DNA from: Scybalousia_A sp964542225
Lineage (GTDB): Bacteria > Bacteroidota > Bacteroidia > Bacteroidales > P3
DNA length: 38,336 nucleotides
Direction of reading: 5' to 3'
NCBI GenBank assembly: GCA_964542225.1
Contig: CAZITO010000009.1
Coordinates: forward strand, 1-38,336
Shown piece by piece: positions 24,701-31,451 of this stretch. The notes beneath the pieces are model-generated. The model was given only the letters and a program-made list of their open reading frames with translations. It did no database searches and was not told the DNA's origin. Made by a program: the position numbers and the translations under genes. How positions within the stretch are numbered: the first letter of the stretch is position 1; every line of letters starts with the position of its first letter.

Positions 24701-24925
24701 ATCATAAAAACAGAAAATTTAAATAAAGAAAAAGCAAGGGTGTATATAAAAAATTGTTTCAATGAGGGGTATGTAAAAGTTGCAGGTACAGAGGTTGCCA
24801 ATATTTTGCCGCCAAGCAATCCTTTTAAAAAAGAATCCAAATACGAACAAAAGAAACAAAACGTAATAGACAAGATAAAAACATTCTTCAACAGGTTTTA
24901 CGACCTCGTAGGTAGCAATATATAA
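21797..24925 (+). CDS. hsdR: Type I restriction endonuclease subunit HsdR
   Basis: A 1042-residue motor/nuclease subunit. The N-terminal PD-(D/E)xK nuclease shows Asp151 (RYDVSILVNG) and Glu165-Leu-Lys167 (HVELKRRG). The SF2 translocase has Walker A HTTGSGKT (324-331), motif II DECH (429-432) in place of the commoner DEAH, and motif III GFTGTPIF shortly after; a second RecA domain includes LLIVVNMFLTGFDATTLNTLWTDK and the arginine-finger region QAYSRTNR. The C-terminal part (about 800-1042) is helical, as expected for the HsdM-binding region. It cleaves unmethylated DNA after translocation, in complex with HsdM and HsdS. HsdM is missing here, so activity depends on a subunit encoded elsewhere. 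Confidence 0.95.
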   Translation: MKENKIVIENTESTVVAKYDSIKAQENEYQSEAELEKAFIKQLENQAYEYLALHTEEDLIQNLKKQIEKLNSIEFNDNEWDRFFNNILANNRDGIEEKTFIIQENNIHAFKFDNGVVKNITIFDKGNVHNNSLQVINQYETETTERKNRYDVSILVNGLPLVHVELKRRGIPIREAFNQINRYQRESFWSGSGLFEYVQIFVISNGTQTKYYSNTTRNSHIKEINKTIQKGQSRQTSNSFEFTSWWADETNEPILDLRDFTKTFFAKHTLLNILAKYCIFTSEKMLMVMRPYQICATEKIINRIFIAHNNHYEGKKEAGGYIWHTTGSGKTLTSFKTARIATSLDFVEKVVFVVDRKDLDYQTMKEYDRFEKGAANGNSSSDVLRKQLKNNSSKLIITTIQKLSAMLKNKTYEQEIREITNKNIVFIFDECHRSQFGQMHKDITRRFKKYYIFGFTGTPIFAQNATSNNSPTLQTTQQAFGDKLHTYTIVDAIRDKNVLPFRVEYVSTLREKKDFENIKVWSIDTERALKDKRRIELVTKYIIEHFNQKTKRDEKAFTFNKITNIHEVASAKDRNNAREIKQTIRMKGFNSIFAVASIDFAKLYYEEFKKQNKDLKVATIFSYGVNNEQDEAYGFEDENNENTEGLTPADRDFLENAIKDYNKMFGTNYDTSSEKFQNYYKDVSLRTKNREIDLLIVVNMFLTGFDATTLNTLWTDKNLRMHGLLQAYSRTNRVLNSIKTFGNIVCFRNLEQATNDAIALFGNKEACGLVLLKTFEEYYKGYTDDKGNHIKGYEEIVNLLLENYPTDKITKGEEAKRLFVKLFGALLKVQNILQAFDQFAGQELLTERQMQDYLGLYNDIYQETHAFTVTPDKEKVNEDLIFEMELVKQVEINIDYILELVKKYQKEQKEKNKEIILQDIDRAVRSSPQMRDKKDLIDDFVKTITPTSNVDDDWNTFVHTRLQEEMQTIIKTENLNKEKARVYIKNCFNEGYVKVAGTEVANILPPSNPFKKESKYEQKKQNVIDKIKTFFNRFYDLVGSNI

Positions 24926-24982
24926 TAAGGTAACTGGAAAATAATCTTTATATAAAAAACACTCTATATTGCAAAAAAGTTT

Positions 24983-24990
24983 TAACTTTG
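24983..24990 (+). promoter_or_regulatory. Candidate -7 box of the thiamine operon
   Basis: TAACTTTG matches TANNTTTG and is 11-16 nt before the start of the riboswitch aptamer, as expected for a riboswitch leader promoter. No good TTTG box is seen about 19 nt upstream. Confidence 0.5.
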
Positions 24991-25000
24991 CTTTTGCAAA

Positions 25001-25094
25001 CATTAGGGGTGCTTATGGTTGGAAAATAGGCTGAGATTATACCCTTTGACAAGTTCGGTAATGCGAATTATGGAATAACGGTATCTCCTTAATT
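25001..25094 (+). promoter_or_regulatory. TPP riboswitch (THI element)
   Basis: GGGGTGC (25006-25012), CTGAGATTATACCC (25031-25044) and the TAATGC loop (25059-25064), closed by TTCG/CGAA, are landmarks of the thiamine pyrophosphate aptamer. ATTAGG (25002-25007) can pair with CCTTAAT (25087-25093) as P1 with one bulged T. The usual ACCTGA segment is not intact (GACAAG in its place), so this is a variant. It lies 50 nt before thiS. The expression platform is not obvious; a T-run touches the start codon, so control of translation initiation is possible. Confidence 0.8.
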
Positions 25095-25143
25095 TTCTGT
25101 TTCTGACGATAGGTTTCCTAATCAAAAAATTATAAGTTTTTTT

Positions 25144-25347
25144 ATGAAAGTAAGAGTAAATAATAGAGAAAAGATTGTTCCTGTTGGTTGCACAGCAAAA
25201 GAATTAACCGAAATCTTAGGTATCAAAAACAATGACCCTATAGCCTTGGCCATAGGAGAAGATGTTTTGTCTGAAGACAAATGGGAAACAACCATATTGA
25301 AAGATAACGACAAGATAACCATCATAAGAGCAACATGCGGAGGATAG
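25144..25347 (+). CDS. thiS: Sulfur carrier protein ThiS
   Basis: A 67-residue ubiquitin-fold protein ending in the obligatory Gly-Gly (RATCGG). The C-terminal glycine is adenylated and converted to a thiocarboxylate that donates sulfur to the thiazole ring made by ThiG. It contains VGCTAKELTEIL and ALAIGEDVL. It is the first gene behind the TPP riboswitch and overlaps the next gene by 13 bp, so translation is probably coupled. The activating enzyme ThiF is not encoded in this window. Confidence 0.95.
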   Translation: MKVRVNNREKIVPVGCTAKELTEILGIKNNDPIALAIGEDVLSEDKWETTILKDNDKITIIRATCGG

Positions 25348-26489
25348 GAATCACATCGGAGATTGCTGTTTTTAGAGAGCAAGAACGTATAATCAATTTT
25401 ATAAAAAGCGGTTATGTAGAATATTTTCATATTCGCAAGCCCTCTTTTTCTCTGCAAGAAATGAGAGAATATCTTGCTTTCTTTCCAAATGATATAAGGC
25501 AAAAATTGTCCTTACACGATTATCATTCGCTTGCCTTGGAGTTGGGAATAGGAGGCATACATATAAACAAGCGTAACCCCATACTCAAAAAAGAATATTT
25601 TGGAAAAAGAATTTCCGTTTCTTGTCACAGCATAGACCAAGTTAAAGAATGGGAGGAAAAAGCAAATTATATATTCCTCTCCCCTATTTTTGACAGCATA
25701 AGCAAAAAAGGTTATAAATCAACTTTTTCACCTGATGAATTAAAGAACTGCTTTAACAAAAAAATATTAAATGATAAGGTTGTGGCACTCGGCGGGATAA
25801 CAAAGGAAAATATAAAAGAATTGGAAATTATAGGCTTCTCTTCATGTGCTTTGTTGTCTGATTTATGGCAGTTGCCAAAGACAATGTTTATTACTCCAAA
25901 CAAAACAACGGAAGAAATAATAAAAGAATGTACTGTTGTTTTGCAAGAAGGTATAAGGTTTATTCAATTAAGGATGAAGGGTGTTGCTAATGATAAAGTA
26001 TTGGAAGTTGCCAAACACATCCGTCCCATTTGCGATAAACATTGTGCCATTCTTACCATTGATGACAAAATAGAATTATTGGAAAGCAAACTTTTTGACG
26101 GTGTACATTTGGGAAAAAACGATATGCCCATAAAACAAGCAAAACAAATAACAAAAAACAAATATCTCTTGGGAGCAACATGCAACACTATTTTTGATGT
26201 GGAAAATGCAATAAAAGACGGTGCCGACTATTTGGGAATAGGTCCTTATAAATACACAACCACCAAACAAAACCTTGCCCCCATACTTGGATTGGAGGGG
26301 TATAAAAATATAATAGAGTATATGAGAAATAAAAATTTAAACATTCCCATTTATGCCATAGGCGGAATAACATTGGAGGACTTACAACAATTAAAAAACA
26401 TTGGAATACATGGAGTAGCCCTTTCAGGCACTATTTCCACTGCAACCAACAAACAATCAATAATAAAAGAAATCTTAAAAACATTTTAG
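25335..26489 (+). CDS. thiE: TenI/ThiE-like fusion: thiamine phosphate synthase
   Basis: A 384-residue protein made of two TIM-barrel domains of the same superfamily. Residues about 1-180 resemble the TenI/ThiE-like protein of Bacteroides thi operons (HIRKPSFSLQE, SLHDYHSLALELGIGGIHINKRN, VVALGGI). Residues about 183-384 are a canonical ThiE: TPNKTTEEI, GIRFIQLRMKG, ILTIDDKIELLESKLFDGVHLGKNDMP, GATCNT, GADYLGIGPYKYTTTKQNLAPILGLEG and YAIGGI. ThiE joins HMP-pyrophosphate and thiazole phosphate to give thiamine phosphate (EC 2.5.1.3). The first half may instead help thiazole tautomerisation, as TenI does. The two are separate genes in typical Bacteroides operons. Confidence 0.9.
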   Translation: MRRIGITSEIAVFREQERIINFIKSGYVEYFHIRKPSFSLQEMREYLAFFPNDIRQKLSLHDYHSLALELGIGGIHINKRNPILKKEYFGKRISVSCHSIDQVKEWEEKANYIFLSPIFDSISKKGYKSTFSPDELKNCFNKKILNDKVVALGGITKENIKELEIIGFSSCALLSDLWQLPKTMFITPNKTTEEIIKECTVVLQEGIRFIQLRMKGVANDKVLEVAKHIRPICDKHCAILTIDDKIELLESKLFDGVHLGKNDMPIKQAKQITKNKYLLGATCNTIFDVENAIKDGADYLGIGPYKYTTTKQNLAPILGLEGYKNIIEYMRNKNLNIPIYAIGGITLEDLQQLKNIGIHGVALSGTISTATNKQSIIKEILKTF

Positions 26490-26503
26490 TCTTTAAATAA
26501 GTT

Positions 26504-26707
26504 ATGAATTCATATGTTTTTGACAGAGATAAGGAATGGGAATTTGTTTTGCAAATGTTTCAAATTATTAAGAAATCTGATAATATATTATGGAAAGAAC
26601 TGTATTATACCTTGCAATGTATGTTAAGCAAAAAGAAACTAAATGATATAGACAAAGAAATATATTTTAGCACAAAAAGTATTTTTATACAATTGAAAGT
26701 CTGTTAA
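26504..26707 (+). CDS. Small ORF of unknown function between thiE and thiG
   Basis: A 67-residue reading frame starting 14 nt after thiE and ending 42 nt before thiG. The predicted protein is rich in Lys, Ile, Asp and aromatic residues, with no membrane segment, signal peptide or motif I recognise; it looks helical. Its colinearity and spacing in the operon favour a real gene, but the length is short enough for chance in this AT-rich DNA. Confidence 0.4.
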   Translation: MNSYVFDRDKEWEFVLQMFQIIKKSDNILWKELYYTLQCMLSKKKLNDIDKEIYFSTKSIFIQLKVC

Positions 26708-26749
26708 AAAAACAGATGTATTGAAACATATAAACAGAGTAATAAACAA

Positions 26750-27550
26750 ATGAATAGGGAGATTTTAAAAATAGCGGATAAGGAATTTGCCTCTCGTCTG
26801 ATAATAGGCACGGGAAAATTTGCAAGCAATGAAGTAATGCAACAATCTATCATAGCAAGCGGTTCGCAAATGGTAACGACTGCACTTAAAAGACTTGGGA
26901 CTGAGGACTCAGGAAGCGAAAACATACTTGATTTTATACCAAAAGAATGTATGCTTTTGCCAAACACATCAGGAGTAAGAGATGCAAAAGAGGCTGTTTT
27001 TGCAGCCAAAATGAGCAGAGAATTATACAAAACCGAATGGATAAAATTGGAAATTCACCCGGATGCCAAATACCTTCTGCCCGATGTCAAAGAAACTTTG
27101 TTGGCAACAGAACTTTTGATAAAAGAAGGCTTTAAGGTTATGCCATACATTATGCCAGACCCCACTGCCTGCAAACAATTGGAGGAAATGGGAGCAGTGG
27201 CTGTTATGCCTTTGGCCTCTCCTATTGGCACCAACAAAGGAATAAAGTGCAAAGATATGTTGCAAATAATCATAGAGCAAAGCGAAGTGCCGGTAATAGT
27301 GGATGCAGGCTTGGGGTCGCCAAAAGATGCTTGCGAGGCTATGGAAATGGGAGCCGACGCTTGTATGATAAACACCGCTATTGCCATTGCCTCCAATAGT
27401 ATAGAAATGGCAAAGGCTTTTTCTCTCGGTATAGAAGCGGGTAGAAAGGCTTTTCTCGCTGGAATACCTATGACAAGTCATTTTGCCATAGCCTCCTCTC
27501 CACTTACAGCCTTTTTGGACGAAGAGCAAGAAAATGTAGATATGTTGTAA
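26750..27550 (+). CDS. thiG: Thiazole synthase
   Basis: A 266-residue TIM-barrel enzyme (EC 2.8.1.10) that builds thiazole phosphate from deoxyxylulose 5-phosphate, dehydroglycine and ThiS thiocarboxylate. Family signatures are FASRLIIGTGKFASNEVM, MLLPNTSGVRDAKEAV, EWIKLEIHPDAKYLLPD (the lysine of WIKLEI is the Schiff-base residue), MPLASPIGTNKGI and VIVDAGLGSPKDACEAMEMGADACMINTAIA in pieces. It is complexed with ThiS, encoded upstream. The dehydroglycine donor (ThiH or ThiO) is not encoded within the window. Confidence 0.97.
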   Translation: MNREILKIADKEFASRLIIGTGKFASNEVMQQSIIASGSQMVTTALKRLGTEDSGSENILDFIPKECMLLPNTSGVRDAKEAVFAAKMSRELYKTEWIKLEIHPDAKYLLPDVKETLLATELLIKEGFKVMPYIMPDPTACKQLEEMGAVAVMPLASPIGTNKGIKCKDMLQIIIEQSEVPVIVDAGLGSPKDACEAMEMGADACMINTAIAIASNSIEMAKAFSLGIEAGRKAFLAGIPMTSHFAIASSPLTAFLDEEQENVDML

Positions 27551-27581
27551 AAAAATAATAAAACAGCAAGATAAAACAGAT

Positions 27582-29291
27582 ATGGAAAATTGTTATTCAA
27601 ACGATAGAATAAAGAAAATTTACGTCAAAGGAGAATTGTTTCCTATTGAGGTAGGGATGAAAAAAGTAGTGTTGACCGATACGGTAAAGAATATAAAAGA
27701 CGAGAACGGAAACCTTAGACAAGAAAGAATTTCTAACGGAGAATTAAATATTTATGACACAAGCGGAGTTTTTGGTGATGAAAACTATAAACACGAAGTA
27801 AGAAAAGGAATTCCGAGAATAAGAGAGGCTTGGCATAGAGAGGATGATAATTTTGAGCAATTAAATGGTTTTACCTCACAATATACCAACGAGCAAGAGC
27901 AAGATGAAGAAGTAAAAAAAATAGCCTTTCCCATAAAATATTTGCCTAAAAGAGCAAAGCAAGGAGTAGCTTTTACTCAAATGGCACTTGCAAAAAAAGG
28001 AGTAATAACTCCTGAGATGGAATACATTGCCATAAGGGAAAACTTGGGCTATGCAAATAACAAAATCACAGACAAGAACAACAAAAACTCCTACATTACT
28101 CCCGAGTTTATCAGACAAGAGGTTGCCGCAGGGCGTGCCGTTATTCCTTGTAACCCTAATCACCCTGAAGCCGAGCCTATGATTATCGGTTCAAAATTTT
28201 TTGTCAAAATAAACACCAATATAGGCAACTCGGCTCTCGGCTCTTCAATAGAAGAAGAGGTGGAAAAAAGTGTTTATTCGGCAAAACTTGGCGGTGATAC
28301 CCTAATGGACCTTTCCACAGGCAAACACATTCACCAAACACGAGAATGGATAATAAGAAATTGTCCCGTTCCTATGGGTACGGTGCCTATGTATCAGGCT
28401 TTGGAAAAAGTCAATGGCAATGCCGATGAATTGACTTGGGAAATGTATAGGGATACACTTATAGAGCAGTGCGAGCAAGGGGTAGATTATTTTACCATTC
28501 ACGCCGGACTTGTCAAAAAATTATTGCCATTTATCAAAAAACGACTCACAGGCTGTGTTTCTCGCGGTGGCAGTATTATGGCAAAATGGATGGCCGACCA
28601 CAATTCAGAAAACTTTCTTTATACTCACTGGGATGAGATTTGCGATATACTTGCCATGTATGATGTTGCTGTGAGTATAGGAGACGGTTTGAGACCGGGA
28701 AGTACGCACGATGCCAACGATGAGGCTCAACTTGGCGAGTTAAAAGTTATGGGAGAACTATGCAAACGTGCGTGGGCAAAGAATGTACAGGTACTTATAG
28801 AGGGACCTGGACACGTGCCTATGGACAAGATTAAAGAAAATATGGACTTGGAAAAAGATTGGTGCAACGAGGCTCCTTTCTATACCTTAGGACCTTTAAC
28901 AACCGATATTGCTCCCGCCTACGACCATATTACCTCGGCCATAGGAGCGGCAATAATAGGCTGGCACGGAACGGCTATGCTTTGCTATGTAACTCCAAAA
29001 GAACATCTCGGCTTGCCAAACAAAGAGGATGTAAGAGAAGGAATAATTACTTACAAAATAGCGGCTCATGTTGCCGATTTGGCAAAACATCACCCTATGG
29101 CAAGACTTAGAGATGATGCTCTCAGCAAGGCAAGATTTGAATTTCGCTGGATAGACCAATTCAATCTTTCCTTAGACCCCGAGAAAGCAATGGAATACTA
29201 TGGCGTGGAGAAAATCAAAAACACTCCTTATTGTACTATGTGTGGACCAAATTTTTGTGCTATGCGTATTTCACAACAAATAAAAGAATAG
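27582..29291 (+). CDS. thiC: Phosphomethylpyrimidine synthase
   Basis: A 569-residue radical SAM enzyme (EC 4.1.99.17) that rearranges aminoimidazole ribotide into HMP phosphate, the pyrimidine half of thiamine. The hallmark C-terminal cluster motif CTMCGPNFC (CX2CX4C) is present near residue 555. Other conserved parts are NIGNSALGSSIEEEVEK, DTLMDLSTGKHIHQTREWIIRN, SRGGSIMAKWM, EGPGHVPMDKI and APAYDHITSAIGAAIIGWHGTAML. Length is in the normal range. It is the last gene of the riboswitch-controlled operon; ilvE downstream has its own promoter. Confidence 0.97.
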   Translation: MENCYSNDRIKKIYVKGELFPIEVGMKKVVLTDTVKNIKDENGNLRQERISNGELNIYDTSGVFGDENYKHEVRKGIPRIREAWHREDDNFEQLNGFTSQYTNEQEQDEEVKKIAFPIKYLPKRAKQGVAFTQMALAKKGVITPEMEYIAIRENLGYANNKITDKNNKNSYITPEFIRQEVAAGRAVIPCNPNHPEAEPMIIGSKFFVKINTNIGNSALGSSIEEEVEKSVYSAKLGGDTLMDLSTGKHIHQTREWIIRNCPVPMGTVPMYQALEKVNGNADELTWEMYRDTLIEQCEQGVDYFTIHAGLVKKLLPFIKKRLTGCVSRGGSIMAKWMADHNSENFLYTHWDEICDILAMYDVAVSIGDGLRPGSTHDANDEAQLGELKVMGELCKRAWAKNVQVLIEGPGHVPMDKIKENMDLEKDWCNEAPFYTLGPLTTDIAPAYDHITSAIGAAIIGWHGTAMLCYVTPKEHLGLPNKEDVREGIITYKIAAHVADLAKHHPMARLRDDALSKARFEFRWIDQFNLSLDPEKAMEYYGVEKIKNTPYCTMCGPNFCAMRISQQIKE

Positions 29292-29310
29292 ACAAAAAGA
29301 ATAAAATACT

Positions 29311-29340
29311 TTTGGAAATCAAAAATATGTAATAATTTTG
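29311..29340 (+). promoter_or_regulatory. Promoter of ilvE
   Basis: TTTG (29311-29314) and TAATTTTG (29333-29340) with an 18-nt spacer match the Bacteroidota promoter. It lies 47 nt before the ilvE ATG and after the thiC stop. Confidence 0.75.
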
Positions 29341-29387
29341 CAAAACTTACGTTTATTTATAACAAAATCTTAAAAAACTTTTGTACA

Positions 29388-30401
29388 ATGGAAAATATAG
29401 ATTGGGGTAGTCTTGGTTTTGGCTACTATAAAACAGACTACAACGTACGTTGCTATTATAGAGACGGCAAATGGGGAGAATTGGAAGTATCCTCTTCTGA
29501 AGAAATAGTTATGCACATGGCTGCAACCGTTTTGCATTACGGTCAGGCTGCCTTTGAAGGAATGAAAGCGTTTAGAGGTGTTGATGGCAGAATAAGAATG
29601 TTTCGTCCATACGAAAACGCAAAACGTATGATTTCCTCCGCTCAAGGAGTTTTGATGGCAGAACCTCCAGAGGAGTTATTTGTTGAGGCTTGTAAAAAAG
29701 TCGTTAAACTTAACGAAAAATTTGTTCCACCATACGGTAGCGGAGCCTCTTTGTATCTTAGACCTATACTTATAGGTACGGGAGCTCAAGTAGGAGTTCA
29801 CCCTGCAAAAGAATATTTGTTTATGGTTTTTGCTTGTCCTGTAGGTCCTTATTTTAAGGAAGGTTTTAAACCTGTAAAATTTGAAATAGCAAGAGATTAC
29901 GACCGTGCCGCACCTTTTGGAACAGGTAAATATAAGGTAGGTGGTAACTATGCCGCTTCTTTGGTTAGTGGAGAAAGAGCAGTAAAAGAGGGATATTCAA
30001 ATTGTATCTATCTTGATGCCGCTACACATACTTACATTGACGAGGCAGGAGCAGCAAACTTCTTTGGAATAAAGAATAACACATATTGCACTCCTCGTTC
30101 CACTTCAATACTTCCTTCCATTACCAATATGTCTTTGTGCCAAATAGCCGAAGATTTGGGATTAAAAGTAGAGAGAAGACCTATTCCTGTGGAAGAATTG
30201 TCAGAATTTGAAGAAGTTGCCGCTTGTGGTACTGCAGCAGTGGTTTCTCCTATAAATGAAGTATTTGACCGCGAAAACAATAAGACTTACAAATGGGGCG
30301 AGAAACCCGGTCCTATTTCTACAAAATTATACGAAACATTGAAAGGTATACAAGACGGACAAATTGAGGACAAACACAATTGGAATGTTTTTGTAGACTA
30401 A
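29388..30401 (+). CDS. ilvE: Branched-chain amino acid aminotransferase
   Basis: A 337-residue PLP fold-type IV aminotransferase (EC 2.6.1.42) that interconverts Leu, Ile and Val with their keto acids using glutamate/2-oxoglutarate. The PLP lysine is Lys183 in GTGKYKVGGNYAASL. Further conserved parts are YGQAAFEGMKAFRG, RPYENAKRM, DEAGAANFFGIKN and EVAACGTAAVVSPI. Its length and the GGNYAASL and GTAAVVSPI segments place it in the longer, eukaryote-like branch of the family. It has its own promoter and terminator, so it is probably a single-gene unit independent of the thiamine riboswitch. Confidence 0.95.
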   Translation: MENIDWGSLGFGYYKTDYNVRCYYRDGKWGELEVSSSEEIVMHMAATVLHYGQAAFEGMKAFRGVDGRIRMFRPYENAKRMISSAQGVLMAEPPEELFVEACKKVVKLNEKFVPPYGSGASLYLRPILIGTGAQVGVHPAKEYLFMVFACPVGPYFKEGFKPVKFEIARDYDRAAPFGTGKYKVGGNYAASLVSGERAVKEGYSNCIYLDAATHTYIDEAGAANFFGIKNNTYCTPRSTSILPSITNMSLCQIAEDLGLKVERRPIPVEELSEFEEVAACGTAAVVSPINEVFDRENNKTYKWGEKPGPISTKLYETLKGIQDGQIEDKHNWNVFVD

Positions 30402-30433
30402 TTGATTTGATTTTGATTTTTAAAATATTTACT

Positions 30434-30470
30434 GAGAGAGGAAGTTGTAAAAAAACTTTCTCTCTTTTTT
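30434..30470 (+). terminator. Rho-independent terminator after ilvE
   Basis: GAGAGAGGAAGTT (30434-30446) pairs with AACTTTCTCTCTT (30454-30466) as a 13-bp stem with two G-U pairs and a 7-nt loop, followed by further T to 30470. Confidence 0.85.
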
Positions 30471-30561
30471 TATAAAAAGTTTTGATTGTGGCAGAGTGTT
30501 TGTAAAATAAAAAAGGGGCATATACGTTATTTATTAACATTATTTTAAGTTTTGATTTTTT

Positions 30562-31443
30562 ATGAAACAAGCATATAAGTGTTGTATTTTTTTCTGTTTG
30601 GTTTTATTGTTCTTTGCTTGCAAAAAGAATGAGGGGGTTGTAAATACGGAAATGGGCTTTTCTTTCAAACACTGCACAACCAACAACAATACACCAAAGG
30701 TCAAAGCGGGTGATGTGATTTTTGGTCAAATGAAAGTAATGTTAAACAACAAAAAACTGATTTCCTCCAATTATGGCTCGCCAGAGCGTTTATTTGTTGT
30801 TGGCAACAAGGTAAAAGAGGGAAGTATAGACGAATTTTTGATGACTTTACACATAGGCGATTCTGCTCTTATGATATGTCCTGTGGACAGTATGACCAAG
30901 TATCTGAAAGATATAGAATTTAAACCCGAAGACAAGGTTTGGGTATATCTTACCGTTAATCAAATAATTTCCACCGAAGAGATAACAGAAGCCACCAAAG
31001 AAACACAACTTAGAAATGCCAAAGAGGATGAGCAATTAACGGAGTTTGTTTTAAGAAAATACGATAAAGCCGAGCAACAATCCACAGGTTTGTTTTATAT
31101 CAATCTCAAAGAAGGTTCCGGTAAAAAAGCCGAGTTTGGCAAAATGGTTTCTGTCAATTACACTGTGTGCGATACCTCCGGAAGAATAATAGACTCTAAT
31201 GTGGAAGAAGTTGCAAAAAAAGGCAATATTCATAAAGAAAATATACATTATGCTCCTTTTGAATTTATGTTGGGAGACGATGCTTTAATTTCAGGTTGGA
31301 TGCAAGGCGTTTCTCTTATGAAAGAGGGCGGGCATGCTGTTCTTGTCATACCTTCGCGTCTTGCCTACGGAGATGTAAAATATAGAAGTATAGAGCCTTA
31401 TACTCCTTTGGTATTTGATGTTTATCTTTTGAAAGTAGAATAA
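30562..31443 (+). CDS. FKBP-type peptidyl-prolyl isomerase lipoprotein
   Basis: A 293-residue protein with a lipoprotein signal peptide: hydrophobic stretch ending LFFACKK, lipidated Cys20. The C-terminal domain (about 170-293) is FKBP-like: GKMVSVNYTVCDTSGRIIDSN, FEFMLGDDALISGWMQGVSLMKEGGHAVLVIPSRLAYGD, YTPLVFDVYLLKVE. A second, degenerate FKBP-like unit seems to cover about 40-140 (VKAGDVIFGQMKVMLNNK, IDEFLMTLHIGDSALMICPVDS). It should act in the periplasm as a folding catalyst or chaperone for exported proteins, comparable to the GldI-type lipoproteins of gliding Bacteroidota, though orthology is unproven. It pairs with the next gene, a paralogue 8 nt downstream. Confidence 0.88.
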   Translation: MKQAYKCCIFFCLVLLFFACKKNEGVVNTEMGFSFKHCTTNNNTPKVKAGDVIFGQMKVMLNNKKLISSNYGSPERLFVVGNKVKEGSIDEFLMTLHIGDSALMICPVDSMTKYLKDIEFKPEDKVWVYLTVNQIISTEEITEATKETQLRNAKEDEQLTEFVLRKYDKAEQQSTGLFYINLKEGSGKKAEFGKMVSVNYTVCDTSGRIIDSNVEEVAKKGNIHKENIHYAPFEFMLGDDALISGWMQGVSLMKEGGHAVLVIPSRLAYGDVKYRSIEPYTPLVFDVYLLKVE

Positions 31444-31451
31444 AAAAATAT

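Noticed and set aside
24508..24891. Minus-strand reading frame of 127 residues over the 3' part of hsdR
   Set aside because: Phe/Ser/Leu-rich antisense shadow of an intact HsdR; no start context or homology signal.
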